Assembly (NCBI GenBank): GCA_947464365.1
Contig: CANHWS010000010.1
Location: 1 to 26,709, forward strand
Length of the DNA: 26,709 bases
Reading direction: 5' to 3'
Source of the DNA: Cytophagaceae bacterium
GTDB lineage: Bacteria > Bacteroidota > Bacteroidia > Cytophagales > Flexibacteraceae
The notes under the pieces were generated by a model. It ran no database searches. It saw only the letters and a program-made list of their open reading frames with translations, and was not told the DNA's origin. Each line of letters starts with the position of its first letter. Position 1 is the first letter of the stretch. Made by a program: the position numbers and the translations under genes. Below, piece after piece: positions 23,726-26,709 of the stretch.

Positions 23726-24445
23726 CTACACAGTAGCTAAAAGCAGGAAAACAGCCGGAATTTTGTTGATCTTAGGTGGCTCGACCTGTTGCCAGTCGCG
23801 CACCAACCGGGTCGAGATATACTCATCAGGACCTGTGAGGCCAGCTGCTACGCAAAGCAATATCTCAGGGCTTAGTACCTTGAGCATGGTCTGCCAGAGC
23901 GAGATGTTGCGGTAGGGTGTATCCATAAATAGCTGAGTACGGCTGAGTTTACGACTCTCGTCCTCCAGTTTCCGCAAGGCTGCAATGCGTTCGGTTTCGT
24001 TGATCGGCAGATAGCCTGAAAAGGTAAATGACTGACCGTTGAGGCCACTAGCCATTAGAGCCAACACAAAAGAGGATGGGCCAGTAATTGGTGCCACCCG
24101 AAACCGAGCCTGATGCGCTGCTGCGACCAACAAAGCACCTGGGTCTGCAATGCCAGGGCAGCCTGCCTCGCTAATTACTGCTACGTCATGACCGTCACGA
24201 AGAGCCTTCAGCATTGGCTTTAGCTCTTCGGGTTTGCTGTTTTTGGTAAGTGTATAAAAAGTGGAGTCATCTATCGGGAAGTCACGAACGACTCCACGCA
24301 GAAGCCTCCTGGCACTCCTGATCTCCTCGACTGCAAAATACCGAATGGGCCTAATGGTATCAGCCACTGTAGATGCCATGACGTTGGCAGCAGTGCCATC
24401 AGCCAATATATTCGGTATTAGATAGAGAATGCCAGCAGTGGCCAT
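23726..24445 (-). CDS. SAM-dependent methyltransferase, short RsmI-like (YraL family)
   Basis: Tetrapyrrole-methylase-fold enzyme of 239 residues related to RsmI, which 2'-O-methylates C1402 of 16S rRNA. Landmarks are GILYLIPNILADG at the N-terminus, AVISEAGCPGIADPGALLVAAAH near 94-116 (RsmI has VSDAGTPLISDPG), ITGPSSFVLALMASGL near 124-139, FSGYLP, and FMDTPYRN. It is shorter than E. coli RsmI (about 286 residues) and lacks the usual C-terminal part, like a short paralogue I recall in Bacteroidota. The rRNA target is therefore uncertain. The start chosen is ATG 24445, because 41 extra upstream codons in the same frame run into the 3' end of the upstream gene and do not look like the family. 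The upstream gene ends 65 bases before it. Confidence 0.85.
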   Translation of the reverse strand: MATAGILYLIPNILADGTAANVMASTVADTIRPIRYFAVEEIRSARRLLRGVVRDFPIDDSTFYTLTKNSKPEELKPMLKALRDGHDVAVISEAGCPGIADPGALLVAAAHQARFRVAPITGPSSFVLALMASGLNGQSFTFSGYLPINETERIAALRKLEDESRKLSRTQLFMDTPYRNISLWQTMLKVLSPEILLCVAAGLTGPDEYISTRLVRDWQQVEPPKINKIPAVFLLLATV

Positions 24446-24510
24446 AGTGGAAAGTTTAGGATATGCGAAAGATTGGTCCTCCAGCCTTAAGAGGAAAGAA
24501 AAGCTACTCT

Positions 24511-25500
24511 TTAAAACACTGGGTTTACATAAAGACCAAGCCCAACCCACATTACCCTCCCGCCCCACTCCTCAGTCGGGTAGGTTGGGACAGGATTGGT
24601 GTAAACAGGTCTGTTTTTTTCGTTTTGGCCATATGGCAAGTTGCCAGCATAGGCTTCTAGCAAGAGTGCCACGGTGGTATGCCTCCCCTCGCCGTACCCG
24701 ATGCCTGCTGCGGCCTTTAGGCCAGGATTATAACCGAGATACTGCCAGCCTTTAACATCAAAGCCAGCCAGCATCTGGAACGGAGAGTTTCCTTGGCTGA
24801 AATGACGGTTAAACATCATCCCGAATTGGCACATAAACTGCTCTCGGGGGCTGTTAATCCTAGCAATCGCGCCTATGCCAGCATAGAACCTAAAAGGTCC
24901 CATGTAGCGGCTCGCCACAAAGTCAATCATTTCGTAGTTGGCTGGTGAGGCGGTATAGCTTTGGAAGTTGGACACGCCCCTTCTGATGAAAACATCATCC
25001 CCAAGGTGGCTACTGAGATGGTACCATCGTGCCCGAAAGGACCAATCGTTATGCCCAAACTGGTATTGAAATCCTACCTTATAGTCTGCATTAAGCATAT
25101 TGCGTTGCCGTTCGCCTTTTACGACTAGCCACTCGAACTGTGTGAAGTTCGTGAGCTCGACATTGAGCTGGTGGTGCCATCCCTTGCTACTTGTCCGGTG
25201 CCAAATGCCTTTACTAAAGCCGATCCCGAACGGAACATAAAGGTCATCCCCAAGTTTAGAGCCTTGGTTGGCGATGCGGTTGATCGACCCATAACTTTGG
25301 GCCTCCAGCGGATCAAGGATCAGAGGTTCGAAGACTTGTGTGCGTGGGAACCATGTCGTTTGGCCTGTTGCATGGGCAAGACTCGCACCATTGTCCGAGT
25401 CTGACGTCTGGGCCCAAATGGCTGTGGAGCTGACCATAGCAAGCACAAGGGCCAAAACCATAACATGCCAACCTGGCACCGGAACAACTGACTTAGACAT
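24511..25500 (-). CDS. DUF1207-type outer-membrane protein
   Basis: Exported protein of 329 residues, probably a small outer-membrane beta-barrel. The signal peptide ends at about residue 30 (STAIWAQ). The sequence resembles DUF1207 proteins as I remember them: FEPLILDPLEAQ near 57-68, LNADYKVGFQYQF, RARWYHLSSHLGDDVFIRRG and FRFYAGIGAI. Alternating hydrophobic strands continue to the C-terminus LYVNPVF, an aromatic ending usual for barrels. The molecular function of the family is not known. A promoter-like element with a symmetric pair of arms lies 60-100 bases upstream. The methyltransferase gene follows on the same strand and may be co-transcribed. Confidence 0.75.
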   Translation of the reverse strand: MSKSVVPVPGWHVMVLALVLAMVSSTAIWAQTSDSDNGASLAHATGQTTWFPRTQVFEPLILDPLEAQSYGSINRIANQGSKLGDDLYVPFGIGFSKGIWHRTSSKGWHHQLNVELTNFTQFEWLVVKGERQRNMLNADYKVGFQYQFGHNDWSFRARWYHLSSHLGDDVFIRRGVSNFQSYTASPANYEMIDFVASRYMGPFRFYAGIGAIARINSPREQFMCQFGMMFNRHFSQGNSPFQMLAGFDVKGWQYLGYNPGLKAAAGIGYGEGRHTTVALLLEAYAGNLPYGQNEKNRPVYTNPVPTYPTEEWGGRVMWVGLGLYVNPVF

Positions 25501-25560
25501 CTTCTATATTGGGTTTTCGAGTGGTAGGTTGAGCGGCCATTGGTGATGAAAAACCAAAGA

Positions 25561-25599
25561 CCGAATGCTAAAACTACTGCATTCGGCCTAGTCCGCAAA
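25561..25599 (-). promoter_or_regulatory. Promoter-like element framed by an inverted repeat, upstream of the DUF1207-type gene
   Basis: On the - strand TTTG at 25599-25596, a 19-base spacer, then TAGTTTTA at 25576-25569 (seven of eight -7 positions). The arms CCGAATGC (25561-25568) and GCATTCGG (25579-25586) are exact complements and enclose the -7 box. The same arms followed by TCTTTGGTTTTTC would also make a terminator-like hairpin, so an attenuator in the leader is an alternative. Confidence 0.4.
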
Positions 25600-25649
25600 A
25601 GTCAACCCATCACAACGCAAGAATATAGTCCCGGCTTAACAATCTAATA

Positions 25650-25657
25650 TAACTTTG
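25650..25657 (+). promoter_or_regulatory. Candidate -7 box of nuoN
   Basis: TAACTTTG matches TAnnTTTG 17 bases before ATG 25675; no clear -33 TTTG stands upstream. ACCAGA-CAA-TCTGGT at 25660-25674 is a perfect 6-bp inverted repeat that touches the ATG and could form a small hairpin at the start of the message. Confidence 0.4.
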
Positions 25658-25674
25658 CCACCAGACAATCTGGT

Positions 25675-26709
25675 ATGCCCTTCACTACCATCATGCCCTC
25701 CCCTACAAGCCCTCAGCTTTCGGCCCTAATCCAGAATCAGGATCTGATGCCGTGGTTATTGCCGGAGGTTATCTTACTTATCGGCGGCCTTTTGTTATTG
25801 CTTTTGGGCATGATGAGCCCTAAGGTAAGGCGTGGTGAGCATGGCAAACTCCAGCTAGTCATCGCCTGTTTGTTTGTTGGTGCAAGCTCGGTTGCGAGTA
25901 TCAGCTTGGTGCCAGCCCAAACGCTCAACTTGGCCCACGGGATGCTGCAGATCAGCCCATTTGCAGCTGGTATCCGGACCTTGACAGCCTTAGCAGTGAT
26001 GCTGAGCATGCTATTGGTAAGACCAAGGGAGGAGCTGGGCAGACACATAACTGAGAAACTCTATCTGATGCTTAGCATGGGATTGGGACTCAATCTGCTT
26101 TGCCTGAGTAGTCATTTCCTGACAGCCTATATTGGTCTTGAGATTGCAAGTATTTCAGCTTGGATACTGACAGGCTTCAGCTGGACAGGACAGGCCAAAC
26201 AAGCAGCACTAAAGTATTTTGTATTTGGTGCAGTGGCTAGTGCCTGTATGCTCTATGGTGCCAGCTGGATTTATGGTTTAACAGGGTCATTGCAAATGAC
26301 AGACCCTGCATTCCTCCAGCGGCTTTGGTCGGCGGATGAAGTCGTAATCACGATGGCCTTTGGCTTAGTGATGAGTGGCATCTTGTTCAAAATATCGGCA
26401 ATCCCGCTGCACTTTTGGGCCCCTGATGTTTATGCAGCTGCTCCGTTGCCCGTGGTTGCACTTTTCAGCACTGCACCGAAGATTGCAGCCTTGGGTTTCC
26501 TCTGGCACTTGATATATGCCTTTGCGCCCATCAGTAGTTGCTTTGGGCTCTTATGCTTGGTGGCTGGCACAACCCTCACCGTTGGCAATTTGGCAGCCCT
26601 CAGCCAACAAAACTTCCGTAAGCTAATGGCTTGGTCGTCGATCGGTCAGGGTGGATTTTTGATTAGCGCCCTGCTTTGTGGTACTGAGATCGGGCGTGAT
26701 GCGGCCTTG
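25675..26709 (+). CDS. nuoN: NADH-quinone oxidoreductase subunit N, 5' part (3' end outside window)
   Basis: Antiporter-like membrane subunit of complex I; 345 codons are present and the frame is still open at the window end. NuoN signatures are clear: LPEVILLIGGLLLLLLGM near 29-46, LLCLSSHFLTAYIGLEIASISAWIL, QAALKYFVFGAVASACMLYGASWIYGLTG, and FKISAIPLHFWAPDVYAAAP with the conserved Lys and the HFWAPDVY loop. APKIAALGF and LMAWSSIGQGGF follow. About ten hydrophobic helices are visible. In-frame ATGs at 25693 and 25747 are alternative starts; 25675 is the first after the putative -7 box. The gene has its own promoter-like box and is not preceded by nuoM, unlike the usual L-M-N order. It is divergent from the DUF1207-type gene. 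Confidence 0.92.
   Translation, partial: MPFTTIMPSPTSPQLSALIQNQDLMPWLLPEVILLIGGLLLLLLGMMSPKVRRGEHGKLQLVIACLFVGASSVASISLVPAQTLNLAHGMLQISPFAAGIRTLTALAVMLSMLLVRPREELGRHITEKLYLMLSMGLGLNLLCLSSHFLTAYIGLEIASISAWILTGFSWTGQAKQAALKYFVFGAVASACMLYGASWIYGLTGSLQMTDPAFLQRLWSADEVVITMAFGLVMSGILFKISAIPLHFWAPDVYAAAPLPVVALFSTAPKIAALGFLWHLIYAFAPISSCFGLLCLVAGTTLTVGNLAALSQQNFRKLMAWSSIGQGGFLISALLCGTEIGRDAAL

Noticed and set aside
24446..24568. 41-codon N-terminal extension of the methyltransferase
   Set aside because: It overlaps the end of the DUF1207-type gene and does not resemble the family; the methylase fold begins right after Met at 24445.
1099..25674. Whole nuoL-nuoN interval as a mobile island
   Set aside because: No integrase, transposase, tRNA or flanking direct repeat was seen, and the segment contains housekeeping genes such as murF and folB.

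Overview
The window looks like a chromosomal segment from an aerobic, polysaccharide-degrading member of the Bacteroidota. The signs are three proteins with type IX secretion (T9SS) C-terminal sorting tails, a TonB-dependent receptor with a carboxypeptidase-regulatory-like domain, -7 promoter boxes of the Bacteroidota form TAnnTTTG, few Shine-Dalgarno sites, and a complex I (nuo) system. I cannot fix the order from this sequence alone.

Layout. (1) 1-1098: 3' part of a nuoL gene. (2) 1139-6560: an L-fucose locus. Transcribed leftward are an L-fuconolactonase-type amidohydrolase, a FucP-like permease and a GH29 alpha-L-fucosidase. Divergent from these is a Tat-exported GH10-like hydrolase. (3) 6719-8141: a RhaM-family sugar mutarotase overlapping a membrane glycosyltransferase gene. 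(4) 8209-10665: a WD40 propeller, a DivIVA-domain protein and FolB, closely packed on the + strand. (5) 10724-12565: murF and a small exported protein of unknown function, on the - strand. (6) 12768-19897: a starch/alpha-glucan locus made of a secreted GH13 amylase (-), a 265-residue secreted non-catalytic protein (+) and a second, multidomain secreted GH13 enzyme (+); all three carry T9SS tails. (7) 20120-23526: a TonB-dependent receptor with no SusD partner and a TetR-family regulator. (8) 23726-25500: a short RsmI-like methyltransferase and a DUF1207-type outer-membrane protein. (9) 25675-end: 5' part of nuoN.

How the genes fit together. The fucosidase would release L-fucose in the periplasm, the permease would import it, the mutarotase would interconvert anomers, and the lactonase would open L-fuconolactone in a non-phosphorylating oxidative route. 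The dehydrogenases and dehydratase of that route are not here. The two amylases would cut alpha-glucan at the cell surface. The 265-residue protein resembles the N-terminal non-catalytic module of the second amylase, so it may be a separately secreted glucan-binding protein; this is the most interesting lead in the window. Also notable are about 24.6 kb of unrelated genes lying between nuoL and nuoN with no nuoM, a FucP homologue lacking both acidic residues known to matter in E. coli FucP, and several symmetric elements at promoters. I saw no tRNA, rRNA, CRISPR array, transposase or integrase.
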